From: Flammeovirgaceae bacterium
GTDB taxonomy: Bacteria; Bacteroidota; Bacteroidia; Cytophagales; Cyclobacteriaceae
Length of the DNA: 64,000 bases
Reading direction: 5' to 3'
Assembly (NCBI GenBank): GCA_020635915.1
Contig: JACJYU010000001.1
Coordinates: forward strand, 2,332,501-2,396,500
This document shows, one piece after another, positions 16,894 to 25,206 of this stretch (position 1 is its first letter; the number at the start of each line of letters is the position of its first letter). Below the pieces are notes generated by a model, which was given only the letters and a program-made list of their open reading frames with translations, was not told the DNA's origin and made no database searches. A program made the position numbers and the translations under genes.

Positions 16894-17111
16894 GGACGTT
16901 CCTTTTGAAATGTTCGTTGGCCGCGGTTTTCATGGCCATATTGGCTTCGTGCCAAGTGGTGAAACCTTACCAGCGCATTTACCTGAACGACTACGAAATG
17001 CGCCCGGGATATCCGGGGGCACGCGGTTTCGAACAATATGTGTTCACCATCAGGGAAGGAAGTTCAGGAGGGGGAGGCGCAAAAACAAGTGGGGGCTGTG
17101 GCTGTAACTAA
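16890..17111 (+). CDS. DUF4266 small lipoprotein with Gly/Cys tail
   Basis: 73 residues: a lipoprotein signal (MAILASC, Cys21), a conserved middle (YLNDYEMRPG ... FEQYVFTIREGSSGG) and a Gly-rich tail ending GGCGCN. This is the DUF4266 family, nearly always next to a DUF3570 outer-membrane protein, ApbE and thioredoxin, as here. Function is unknown. The terminal Cys-Gly-Cys could bind metal, be redox-active or be modified after translation. It overlaps apbE by 4 bp. Confidence 0.8.
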   Translation: MRTFLLKCSLAAVFMAILASCQVVKPYQRIYLNDYEMRPGYPGARGFEQYVFTIREGSSGGGGAKTSGGCGCN

Positions 17112-17120
17112 TTATAATGC

Positions 17121-18326
17121 GTGAAGAAGCGATACCTCGTTCTGGGATTGATTGCCACGGCCTACGCTTCCTTTGGCCAGCTCAATAAAAAAAATTACAC
17201 CAGGAAAAAATTGTCCCGCACCGATGTAGGGATGGTGTTTTCCTATTACAACCAAAACAATGACCACTCTGCCGTAACGGGCGGCACCGGCACTGAAGAC
17301 CTGCAGGTGTACGTGACACACCTGGCGTTGGACAATGTCAGGGATTCCGTACGCACCGTGCACTTTGATATGGGCTTTGACGTAATTAGTTCGGCCTCTA
17401 CCGATAATATCGATTTTGTGGTATCGTCCGCATCAAAGGTGGACGCAAGGGTGTATACAAGCTTAGGTTATGAGAGGCCCCTGCATGACCGGAAGGCCAC
17501 CTGGGGGATGAACACCTCCTTTTCCATTGAGTCCGATTACCTTTCATGGGGGCAGATGTTTTCCCTTTCGCACATCAATGAGGCCCAAACACAGGAGCTC
17601 ACGGCCTCCCTTCAAATGTATTTTGATGATTTGAGATGGGGCAGGTACCAGTTTGATGGCACCAGGGAGCTCGTGTACCCGGTAGAGCTGCGCAATACCA
17701 AATGGTTTGACCGGTATAGGAGGAACTCCTTCAACCTGGCCTTGGGGTTGCTTCAAACGATCAATAGGCGCATGTCGTTAGGAGTGTATCCAGGCCTTAC
17801 CTATCAGGCGGGGTTGCTGTCGACACCGTTTCACCGTGTTTATTTTATTGACGATACCGAACGGGTGGAGAATTTGCCGGATAGCCGATGGAAAATCCCG
17901 ATAGGTGCCCAGCTCAATTCATTTTTAGGGCCGCGTTGGGTGCTAAGGGCCAACTACCGGTTTTATTGGGACGACTTTGGGATCACTGCCCATACCTTTG
18001 GCCTGGAGGCACCGGTGAAGGTCTCGCGGGCAATTGCCCTGACGCCTTTTGTGCGCCTGTACCACCAAAGGGGGGCGGATTATTTCAAGCCTTACGCCAA
18101 GCACAGCCCCCTTCAGGAATTTTATACTTCAGACTACGACCTCTCGAAGTTCTCGAGTGGCGCCACGGGGTTGGGGTTCAGGTATGCACCTTATGCGCAC
18201 AAGAGGAGGAGCACGTTCAAAGCACTTGAACTGCGGTATTCGCACTATGAGCGGTCCGATGGGATGGTCGCCAATACCCTTACCCTGTTTGTCAACTACG
18301 ACAAAGGCCAGAAGCCACCACCATGA
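17121..18326 (+). CDS. DUF3570 outer-membrane beta-barrel protein
   Basis: 401 residues with a signal peptide (residues 1-19, ending FGQ) and many alternating hydrophobic/aromatic strands ending in an aromatic strand (LTLFVNYDKG), as expected of a beta-barrel. It matches the DUF3570 family by its partners and by the RTDVGMVFSYYNQNNDHSAVTGG N-terminal segment and the YRFYWDDFGITAHT segment. Start is GTG at 17121, 9 bp after the DUF4266 gene. It is probably the outer-membrane component that works with the DUF4266 lipoprotein. Confidence 0.8.
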   Translation: MKKRYLVLGLIATAYASFGQLNKKNYTRKKLSRTDVGMVFSYYNQNNDHSAVTGGTGTEDLQVYVTHLALDNVRDSVRTVHFDMGFDVISSASTDNIDFVVSSASKVDARVYTSLGYERPLHDRKATWGMNTSFSIESDYLSWGQMFSLSHINEAQTQELTASLQMYFDDLRWGRYQFDGTRELVYPVELRNTKWFDRYRRNSFNLALGLLQTINRRMSLGVYPGLTYQAGLLSTPFHRVYFIDDTERVENLPDSRWKIPIGAQLNSFLGPRWVLRANYRFYWDDFGITAHTFGLEAPVKVSRAIALTPFVRLYHQRGADYFKPYAKHSPLQEFYTSDYDLSKFSSGATGLGFRYAPYAHKRRSTFKALELRYSHYERSDGMVANTLTLFVNYDKGQKPPP

Positions 18327-18378
18327 GGGTATTATGGTTATTATTGCACAGGCCATTTGAATATAAACAGGAATAAGC

Positions 18379-18813
18379 ATGCCCCGCCTAACATTGGACC
18401 TGCCATCGCAATTTATTTTCAGCACGGTATTGACGGTGCGCCACAACGACATAAACTACGGTGGGCATGTGGGCAACGACAGCTTCCTGTCCCTGATGCA
18501 GGAGGCCCGGATCGTTTTTTACCGGCAGCTGGGCTTCCGGGGCGAGTTGCGTTTTGAAGGAAGCGTGGGGCAAATAATTTCAGATGCCATGGTCATTTAT
18601 AAATCAGAATGTTTCCTGGGCGATAGGTTGCAAATAGACATTGGGGCCACGGATTTTAACAAGTACGGTTTCGATATGGTTTACCTGGCCACCAACCTTA
18701 CCACCGGAAAAGAGGCGGCCCGTGCCAAGACCGGGATAGTGTGCTTTGACTATGACAAAAGAAAGGTGGCCAAGGCCCCTTCCATTCTGCTGGACAAACT
18801 CCAGGGGGCCTAG
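18379..18813 (+). CDS. Acyl-CoA thioesterase-like hotdog protein
   Basis: A 144-residue single hotdog domain of the 4HBT family: VRHNDINYGGHVGNDSFLSLM carries the conserved Asp and the Gly-Gly-His turn, followed by the long helix EARIVFYRQLGF. Such proteins hydrolyse acyl-CoA thioesters in the cytoplasm. The substrate chain length is not readable. It follows the DUF3570 gene by 52 bp in the same direction but is functionally unrelated. Confidence 0.85.
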   Translation: MPRLTLDLPSQFIFSTVLTVRHNDINYGGHVGNDSFLSLMQEARIVFYRQLGFRGELRFEGSVGQIISDAMVIYKSECFLGDRLQIDIGATDFNKYGFDMVYLATNLTTGKEAARAKTGIVCFDYDKRKVAKAPSILLDKLQGA

Positions 18814-18836
18814 CGGGCTTCCAATGTTCTTCCTTT

Positions 18837-18885
18837 CCTTGGTTCGTGTCCTCTTTTCCTTGGTTCGTGTCCTCACGAACCAAGG
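18837..18885. repeat. Hairpin with duplicated left arm
   Basis: CCTTGGTTCGTG occurs at 18837-18848 and again at 18858-18869, and its exact reverse complement follows at 18874-18885 after a TCCT loop. Either left copy can pair with the right arm as a 12-bp perfect stem. No T-tract follows. A GCTTCCAATGTTC / GCTTTCCAATGTTC pair (18817 and 18895) frames the element. The stretch between the thioesterase and the amidohydrolase genes holds nothing else I can support. Confidence 0.6.
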
Positions 18886-19045
18886 GGCAGGCAGGCTTTC
18901 CAATGTTCAAATGTTTTGTGCCTTTTGTGTCCAAATACTACCGGTCATTTCAGGGTAGCGCATTTGATAGCTTTAATGCAAGGGGCCAATGCTGCATTTG
19001 TTAAATTGTAATGGGAAATTTATACCTACAACCAAAACCATAGAC

Positions 19046-20629
19046 ATGAAAGCACGATTATTACTGTTTTGTATGATGGCTTCCGGCCTTGCCTTTGCGC
19101 AGGCCCCCAAGTTGTCGGCAAAAAAGATCAAGGCATTAAAAACCGAGGCATCGGAAAAAGTACTGGCCGAAGCCAAAAACATCCAGGTGATGGTGGACAA
19201 GATTTTCAGTTTTGCCGAATTGGGGTTTCAGGAGTACGAGTCCAGCAAATACCTGACCGGGATACTCAAGGAGAATGGGTTTAAGATAGAAATGGGCATT
19301 GCCGGGATCCCCACCGCCTGGACCGCCACCTGGGGAAGCGGTAAACCTTTGATTGCGCTGGGCAGCGATGTGGATTGCATCCCCAAGGCGTCCCAGAAAC
19401 CGGGCGTGGCCTACCATGACCCGATAGTGGAAGGGGCACCCGGGCATGGGGAAGGCCATAACTCCGGCATTCCCCTGAATATTGCGGCAGCCCTGGCCGT
19501 AAAGGACATTATGGAGCGCGAAAACCTTCCTGGTACTTTGATGCTGTGGCCCGGCATTGCGGAAGAGCTGGTGGGCACCAAAGCCTACTACACCCGCGAT
19601 GGCTATTTTGACAACGTGGACGTTTGCCTTTTCACCCACGTGGGGTCCAACCTGGGCGTGTCTTATGGTCCTGCTTCCGGCACGGGGCTAATTTCCGTGG
19701 AGTACACCTTTTCTGGCGAGTCGGCCCACTCGGCAGGGGCACCCTGGAGGGGACGCAGTGCCGCGGATGCGGTAGAGCTAATGAACATCGGCTGGCAATA
19801 CCAGCGCGAACATTTGGAGCCCATGCAGCGCTCTCATTCCGTTATTACCAATGGCGGGGACCAGCCTAATGTTGTCCCTTCCAAGGCCTCCATCTGGTAT
19901 TACTTCCGGGAGATGACTTATCCCGCCATTATGGATTTGTATGCCCAGGGAAACCGGATTGCGGATGGCGCGGCCATGATGACACGCACCACCGTGACGC
20001 GTAAAACACTCGGGTCGGCATGGCCACGCCACTTCAACAAGCTGGTGGCAGAAGCCATGAACGAAAATATCAAAGTAGTAGGATTGCCTACCTGGTCGGA
20101 GAAAGACCAACTGTTTGCCAGGGCGGTCCAAAAGGAGGTTCAGGCCAAAGAAGACCTCGATGGCATGCCAACCAAACTCGATGAGTTTAAACCTCCTGCC
20201 AAAGAACTTAAAAGCGGTGGCTCTGACGACATCGGGGACATCTCCTGGAAGGTGCCCACGGTAACATTGCGTTATCCTGCCAATATCCCAGGGCTTCCTG
20301 GCCATAACTGGGCCAACGCCATTGCGATGGCCACGCCCATTGCGCACAAAGGCGTGACCGCAGGGGCAAGGGTACAGGCCATGACGATCATCGACCTGCT
20401 CACCAACCCCGCGCTGGTGGCCAACGCAAAAGATTATTTCCAAAACGAACAATTGGCAAAACAGGAATATAAGCCCATGATCACCAAAGAGGACAAGCCG
20501 GCCATTTACCTGAACACGGAAATAATGAAGGAGTATCGCCCACAGTTGGAAAAATACTACTATGATGAGACCAAATACGGTTCTTATTTGGAGCAATTGG
20601 GGATAACCTATCCCACCATTAAGAAATAA
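19046..20629 (+). CDS. Exported M20-family amidohydrolase (AbgB-like)
   Basis: About 527 residues with a signal peptide (MKARLLLFCMMASGLAFAQ). The M20 metallopeptidase framework is visible: ELGFQEYESS, the metal segment GSDVDCIP, GHGEGHNSG, the glutamate pair PGIAEELVGTKAYY and the dimerisation-domain segment GESAHSAGAPWRGRSAADAV. It resembles p-aminobenzoyl-glutamate hydrolase subunit B, cutting an amide bond, but is predicted periplasmic here. The upstream frame to 18989 precedes the signal and is rejected. The gene ends at a strong terminator. Confidence 0.85.
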   Translation: MKARLLLFCMMASGLAFAQAPKLSAKKIKALKTEASEKVLAEAKNIQVMVDKIFSFAELGFQEYESSKYLTGILKENGFKIEMGIAGIPTAWTATWGSGKPLIALGSDVDCIPKASQKPGVAYHDPIVEGAPGHGEGHNSGIPLNIAAALAVKDIMERENLPGTLMLWPGIAEELVGTKAYYTRDGYFDNVDVCLFTHVGSNLGVSYGPASGTGLISVEYTFSGESAHSAGAPWRGRSAADAVELMNIGWQYQREHLEPMQRSHSVITNGGDQPNVVPSKASIWYYFREMTYPAIMDLYAQGNRIADGAAMMTRTTVTRKTLGSAWPRHFNKLVAEAMNENIKVVGLPTWSEKDQLFARAVQKEVQAKEDLDGMPTKLDEFKPPAKELKSGGSDDIGDISWKVPTVTLRYPANIPGLPGHNWANAIAMATPIAHKGVTAGARVQAMTIIDLLTNPALVANAKDYFQNEQLAKQEYKPMITKEDKPAIYLNTEIMKEYRPQLEKYYYDETKYGSYLEQLGITYPTIKK

Positions 20630-20653
20630 AAGGGATAGGCAAATGGGACAAGG

Positions 20654-20700
20654 CCGTCATGGTGGGCTTTCAAAGGAATGCCTACCATGACGGTTTTTTT
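20654..20700 (+). terminator. Rho-independent terminator
   Basis: CCGTCATGGT pairs with ACCATGACGG (with an inner GGGC/GCCT extension) and is followed by seven T residues. It closes the amidohydrolase gene and sits 5 bp from the end of the convergent leuA, so it separates the two transcripts. Confidence 0.9.
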
Positions 20701-20704
20701 ATCC

Positions 20705-21868
20705 TCAACCCTTTGCCAAAGCAGGCATCAGCCCCACCAACATCATCAGGTCTTCATCGCCAACCATTTTCTTTTCATCGGCCATGACAAGGAAGTTTTC
20801 ATACAGGTGGTTTAGTCCTTCGCCTTCAAAGTGATAGCCCAGCAGTGCTACCCTGTGTTTCAGGGCGGCCCGCCCGCTGCGCGCAGTCAGCACAATGGAA
20901 GAGGTGGGCACCCCTACTTTTTCGGGGCTGATGATTTCATAATTTTCGGAATGCTTGAGGAAGCCGTCCTGATGTATCCCTGAGCTGTGCGCAAAAGCGT
21001 TGCTTCCCACAATGGCCTTGTTGGGCTGCACGGGCATGCGCATCATGCCGGAGACCAGTTTGCTCAAGGCATAGATTTTTTCTGCTTTGATGTTTGTGCG
21101 GAGCCCCAAATCCTGATGGGTGTCGATGATCATCGCAACCTCCTCCAGTGAAGTGTTTCCCGCGCGCTCGCCAATCCCGTTGATGGTCACCTCTGCCTGG
21201 GTGGCCCCGTTTGCCAACCCCGCGATGGTATTGGCGGTGGCCATGCCCAGGTCATTGTGGCAGTGCACGGAGATGACCGCCTGGCCGATGTTGCCAACAT
21301 GCCCGGCCAGGTACTTGATCCTCTTGCCGAACGAATCGGGAAGGCAGTAGCCGGTGGTATCGGGAATATTGACCACGTCCGCCCCAGCGGCAATGACGGC
21401 TTCGATCATCCTGGTCAGGAAACCGAGGTCGGCCCTTCCCGCATCCTCGGCATAAAATTCCACCTCATGGCCTTTTCCTTTGGCGTAAGCCACGGCCCAC
21501 ACTGCCTGCTCCAGCACCTTTTCCCTGGTGCTGAAAAATTTGTGCCTGATGTGTACATCGGACGATCCTATGCCCGTGTGTATCCTGCCGCGCCTGGCAT
21601 GGTGCAGCGCTTCGGCCGCTACGTCAATGTCTTCTTTATTGGCACGGGTAAGGGCGCAGACCACCGGCCCACTCAATGCTTTTGACAACTCCACCACCGA
21701 GTGGAAATCGCCCGGGCTGGACACGGGAAACCCGGCTTCGATCACGTCCACGCCCAACCCTTCCAGTTCACGGGCGATGATGATCTTTTCTTCCGTTTTG
21801 AGCTGACAGCCCGGCACCTGCTCGCCATCGCGAAGGGTGGTGTCGAATATCTCTATTTTTTTACTCAT
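20705..21868 (-). CDS. leuA: 2-isopropylmalate synthase, lacking the regulatory domain
   Basis: 387 residues. Condenses acetyl-CoA with 2-ketoisovalerate, the first leucine-specific step. The TIM-barrel motifs are present (DTTLRDGEQ, VHCHNDLGMATAN with the metal histidines, INGIGERAGN). The protein ends after the linker subdomain, without the C-terminal LeuA allosteric domain that binds leucine in enzymes of about 500 residues, so direct leucine feedback by that route is unlikely. It is the last gene of the leuCDBA group, overlapping leuB by 8 bp. A paralogous homocitrate or citramalate synthase cannot be fully excluded, but the context argues for LeuA. Confidence 0.93.
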   Translation of the reverse strand: MSKKIEIFDTTLRDGEQVPGCQLKTEEKIIIARELEGLGVDVIEAGFPVSSPGDFHSVVELSKALSGPVVCALTRANKEDIDVAAEALHHARRGRIHTGIGSSDVHIRHKFFSTREKVLEQAVWAVAYAKGKGHEVEFYAEDAGRADLGFLTRMIEAVIAAGADVVNIPDTTGYCLPDSFGKRIKYLAGHVGNIGQAVISVHCHNDLGMATANTIAGLANGATQAEVTINGIGERAGNTSLEEVAMIIDTHQDLGLRTNIKAEKIYALSKLVSGMMRMPVQPNKAIVGSNAFAHSSGIHQDGFLKHSENYEIISPEKVGVPTSSIVLTARSGRAALKHRVALLGYHFEGEGLNHLYENFLVMADEKKMVGDEDLMMLVGLMPALAKG

Positions 21869-22973
21869 GACTGGTTTGGTTTGCGTGTGCGAATTCTTTT
21901 TCCCCTATGCGTTGCAGCACCTCCTGGCCCATCTGTTCCGTGCTTAGGGTTTTTCCTTTTTCCGTTTGGGCACCGGCAATGTCGGGGGTCCTGTAGCCGG
22001 CCTTCAAGGTTTCCGACACGGCCCGGATGACATGTTTGGACTCTTCTTTTAGCCCAAAGGAAATATCCAGCATCAAGGCAGTGGACAGGATGGAAGCCAG
22101 CGGATTGGCGATGCCTTTTCCGGTGATATCGTGCGCGCTGCCATGGATGGGCTCATATAGCCCTATGGCGTCACCGATGGAAGCGGAGGCAAGCATGCCC
22201 ATGGACCCCGCGATTTGCGAGGCTTCATCGGTGAGGATATCGCCAAAAAGGTTCCCGGTAAGGACGACATCAAAACTTCTTGGGTCCTGGATAAGTTTCA
22301 TGGCGGCAGCATCCACAAACATGTGGGCAAGCCCTACGTCCGGATAGTTTTTGCCTACCTGCTGGACCACCGACCGCCACAACCTGGAGCTTTCCAGCAC
22401 ATTGGCCTTGTCCACGGAAACCAATTTTTTCTTCCTGGTTTGGGCCGCGGCAAAGGCTTTGTGGGCGATACGCTCTATTTCGTACGCGGAGTAAACCATA
22501 ACATCGTAGGCGGTGTTGCCATTGTCTTTTCTTCCCTTCTCCCCGAAGTACACGTCACCGGTGAGCTCCCTGAAGAACAGGATGTCCGACCCTTTCAATA
22601 TTTCAGGTTTGATGCTGGAGGCGTCCAGCAGTTCATCGAACAACCGGATGGGGCGCAGGTTTGCATAAAGGCCCAATTCCTTTCTCATTTTAAGCAGCCC
22701 CTGTTCAGGCCGTATCGATAGTGAAGGGTCGTTGTCGTAAAGGGGATGGCCCACCGCGCCAAACAATATGGCGTCAGATTTTTTCAAGGTGGCCAAGGTC
22801 CCGTCAGGCAGGGCATTGCCGGTTTTTTCAATGGCCTCGTGGCCGATGAGCCCTTCGGTAAAGGAAAACTGGTGCCCAAATTCCCCGGCAACCTTTTCCA
22901 GGATTTTCCTTCCCTGGGCAGTTACCTCTTTCCCGATGCCATCGCCTGGCAGTATGGCTATTGATTTCTTCAT
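21861..22973 (-). CDS. leuB: 3-isopropylmalate dehydrogenase
   Basis: 370 residues of the isocitrate/isopropylmalate dehydrogenase family: ILPGDGIGKEV at the N-terminus, RPEQGLLKMRKELGLYANLRP with the substrate arginines, the YSAYEIERIA and SVDKANVLESS segments and the metal region NLFGDILTDEASQIAGS. Oxidises and decarboxylates 3-isopropylmalate with NAD. It overlaps leuD by 4 bp and leuA by 8 bp, so the three are translationally coupled. Confidence 0.95.
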   Translation of the reverse strand: MKKSIAILPGDGIGKEVTAQGRKILEKVAGEFGHQFSFTEGLIGHEAIEKTGNALPDGTLATLKKSDAILFGAVGHPLYDNDPSLSIRPEQGLLKMRKELGLYANLRPIRLFDELLDASSIKPEILKGSDILFFRELTGDVYFGEKGRKDNGNTAYDVMVYSAYEIERIAHKAFAAAQTRKKKLVSVDKANVLESSRLWRSVVQQVGKNYPDVGLAHMFVDAAAMKLIQDPRSFDVVLTGNLFGDILTDEASQIAGSMGMLASASIGDAIGLYEPIHGSAHDITGKGIANPLASILSTALMLDISFGLKEESKHVIRAVSETLKAGYRTPDIAGAQTEKGKTLSTEQMGQEVLQRIGEKEFAHANQTSHE

Positions 22974-23554
22974 GGTTGTTGCCGTTCAAATTGTTCAATG
23001 TCCGCTTTCATGGCCAGCAGGTAATCGATGTCATCGTGGCCGTTGAGCAGGCATGATTTTTTGTAGGGGTTGATTTCAAATGCCTCGCTTTGCCCGTTGA
23101 AGGTGATGGTTTGGTTTGCAAGGTCAACCTCTATGGGGGCGGCCGGGTTGGCTTTTATGCCTGCAAGGATGGTTTGCAGGAAAGCCTCTGTAACCACCAC
23201 CGGCAGCAGCCCGTTGTTGAGGGCATTGTTTTTAAAGATGTCGGCAAAAAAGCTGGAGGCCACTACCCTGAAACCGTAGTCGTGAATGGCCCAGGCGGCA
23301 TGCTCACGGCTGCTTCCACAGCCAAAATTTTTGCCAGCCACCAGGATTTTCCCTTTATAGGCGGGGTTGTTCAATACAAAGCCGGCTATCGGCCTGTCCT
23401 GGTTGTCGTACCGCCAGTCCCGGAACAGGTTTTGTCCAAACCCTTCGCGCGTGGTGGCCTTGAGGAACCTTGCCGGGATAATCTGGTCGGTATCCACGTT
23501 CTCGTTGGGAAGGGGGACTCCTGTGCTTTTTATAGTGCCAAACTTTTCTTTCAT
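22970..23554 (-). CDS. leuD: 3-isopropylmalate dehydratase small subunit
   Basis: 194 residues, the swivel domain of isopropylmalate isomerase: NVDTDQIIPARFLK near the N-terminus and GKNFGCGSSREHAAWAI, the conserved substrate-binding loop. It pairs with LeuC, whose gene ends 3 bp upstream. Length is typical for the bacterial small subunit. Confidence 0.95.
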   Translation of the reverse strand: MKEKFGTIKSTGVPLPNENVDTDQIIPARFLKATTREGFGQNLFRDWRYDNQDRPIAGFVLNNPAYKGKILVAGKNFGCGSSREHAAWAIHDYGFRVVASSFFADIFKNNALNNGLLPVVVTEAFLQTILAGIKANPAAPIEVDLANQTITFNGQSEAFEINPYKKSCLLNGHDDIDYLLAMKADIEQFERQQP

Positions 23555-23557
23555 TTT

Positions 23558-24979
23558 TTATAAGGTCAATGATTGACTGCCGATCAGCTCCCGCACATCC
23601 GTTACCTTTCCTGTAATGGCGGCCGCGGCCGCGCTCAGCGGGCTGGCCAAAAAAGTCCTTGACTTTGGGCCTTGCCTTCCTTCGAAATTCCTGTTTGACG
23701 TGGAGATGCAGTATTTCCCCGGAGGTATTTTGTCTTCGTTCATCCCCAGGCAGGCAGAACACCCCGGCCCCCTGAGTTCAAATCCGGCCGCTTCAAATAT
23801 TTTGTCCAGGCCTTCCCTGCGGGCTTGCTCCTCCACTTGCTTGGACCCCGGCACTACCCACACTTCCACTTCTTCTGCTTTCTTTTTCCCTTTGACAATG
23901 GAGGCGGCCAACCGCAGGTCCTCTATGCGTGCGTTGGTGCAACTTCCTATAAAAACATAATCCACAGGCCGGCCCAGCAAGGGAGTGCCCGGCTCCAGGC
24001 CCATGTACTCCAGGGATTGGGCAAAAGCAGGTTGTTCGCTGATGTCTTTTAGCTCCTGTGGCGTGGGGATGCGATCGGTGATTTTGATGCCCATGCCGGG
24101 ATTGGTGCCATAGGTGATCATGGGCCCTATGTCGGTGGCATCGAATTCCAGGACCCTGTCAAATTCCGCATCAGGATCGGTATAGAGTTTTTTCCACCTT
24201 TCCACCTGTGTGCCGTACACTGCCCCGGAGGGTGCAAATTTCCTCCCTTGGATGTATTCGAACGTGGTCGTGTCCGGGGCTATCAGCCCCCCCCTGGCGC
24301 CCATCTCGATGCTCATGTTGCAAATGGTCATCCGCGCTTCCATCGAAAGGCTTTTAATGGTATCACCGGCATACTCCACAAAAAAACCGGTGGCGCCACT
24401 GGACGAAATTTTGGAGATGATGTAAAGGATGATGTCTTTGGCCAGCACGCCCTTGCCCAGCGGGCCATTGATTTCTATCTTCATCCGCCTGGGCTTTTGC
24501 TGAAGGATGCATTGGGTGGCCAATACCTGCTCCACCTCACTGGTGCCAATGCCGAAGGCGATGGCCCCAAAGGCACCGTGCGTGGAAGTGTGGCTGTCAC
24601 CGCACACGATGGTCATGCCAGGTAGGGTTAGCCCTAATTCCGGCCCAATGATGTGCACAATCCCCTGAAAAGGATGGCCCAGGTCATAGAGGGTGATGCC
24701 AAATTCTTTGCAATTTTTCCTGAGGGTTTCCACCTGGTGCCTTGAAAGGGCTTCCTTTATGGGTAGGTGTTGGTCTTTGGTGGGCACATTGTGGTCGGCC
24801 GTGGCAGTGGTGCGCGAAGTGTTAAAAACCCCAATCCCCCTTCGCTTCAGCCCATCGAAGGCCTGGGGGCTGGTCACTTCATGGATAAAATGACGGTCGA
24901 TGTAAAGGGGGTCGGGATGGCCATCGCGGTGGCGGATGACGTGTGAGTCCCAAATTTTATCGAACAGTGTTTTTGCCAT
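23558..24979 (-). CDS. leuC: 3-isopropylmalate dehydratase large subunit
   Basis: 473 residues of the aconitase superfamily. It carries the [4Fe-4S] ligands: Cys in FIGSCTNARI and the CSAC pair in GPGCSACLGM, and the CGDSHTSTHGAFG substrate segment. It isomerises 2- to 3-isopropylmalate together with LeuD. It is the first gene of the leuCDBA group; 34 bp upstream of its start is a strong terminator hairpin, and a 16-nt box shared with ilvE lies between, so it is probably controlled by attenuation or by limited read-through from ilvA. Confidence 0.96.
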   Translation of the reverse strand: MAKTLFDKIWDSHVIRHRDGHPDPLYIDRHFIHEVTSPQAFDGLKRRGIGVFNTSRTTATADHNVPTKDQHLPIKEALSRHQVETLRKNCKEFGITLYDLGHPFQGIVHIIGPELGLTLPGMTIVCGDSHTSTHGAFGAIAFGIGTSEVEQVLATQCILQQKPRRMKIEINGPLGKGVLAKDIILYIISKISSSGATGFFVEYAGDTIKSLSMEARMTICNMSIEMGARGGLIAPDTTTFEYIQGRKFAPSGAVYGTQVERWKKLYTDPDAEFDRVLEFDATDIGPMITYGTNPGMGIKITDRIPTPQELKDISEQPAFAQSLEYMGLEPGTPLLGRPVDYVFIGSCTNARIEDLRLAASIVKGKKKAEEVEVWVVPGSKQVEEQARREGLDKIFEAAGFELRGPGCSACLGMNEDKIPPGKYCISTSNRNFEGRQGPKSRTFLASPLSAAAAAITGKVTDVRELIGSQSLTL

Positions 24980-24988
24980 ACCGAAATA

Positions 24989-25004
24989 AACAATCGTTAG
25001 TTTG
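24989..25004 (-). promoter_or_regulatory. 16-nt box shared by the leuC and ilvE leaders
   Basis: Plus-strand AACAATCGTTAGTTTG (minus CAAACTAACGATTGTT), identical to 32344-32359. It lies 9 bp before the leuC start codon and just after the terminator; the ilvE copy is 7 bp from its start codon, also just after a terminator. Probably a translation-initiation or anti-terminator-linked element conserved between the two operons. Confidence 0.6.
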
Positions 25005-25013
25005 GAATGCCCT

Positions 25014-25053
25014 AAAAAAAACGAAACCGCCCCGGTTCTACCGGGGCGGTTTC
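25014..25053 (-). terminator. Terminator/attenuator hairpin upstream of leuC
   Basis: Perfect 13-bp stem GAAACCGCCCCGG / CCGGGGCGGTTTC with a 5-nt loop. Read on the minus strand it is followed by G and eight T residues, so it works in the direction of leuC. It either ends the ilv transcript after ilvA or attenuates leuCDBA; its position matches the ilvE attenuator, and its stem shares AAACCGC with it. Confidence 0.9.
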
Positions 25054-25206
25054 AGGCCGCATAAATGGTTTAGGTTTAGCTATAATTCATTTCTGCGTCC
25101 ACCGCAAGTTGATGAAAGTAGCTTGTCAGGTCAATAAAATCATTAAAAATATTTTCAAAAAAAACTGACGAGTGTTTGGTAGGGGACAGGGCCAAAGCCC
25201 TTACGG

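Noticed and set aside
24980..25206. T-box riboswitch before leuC
   Set aside because: I see no specifier loop or conserved T-box sequence; a hairpin terminator with possible leader frames explains the region better.
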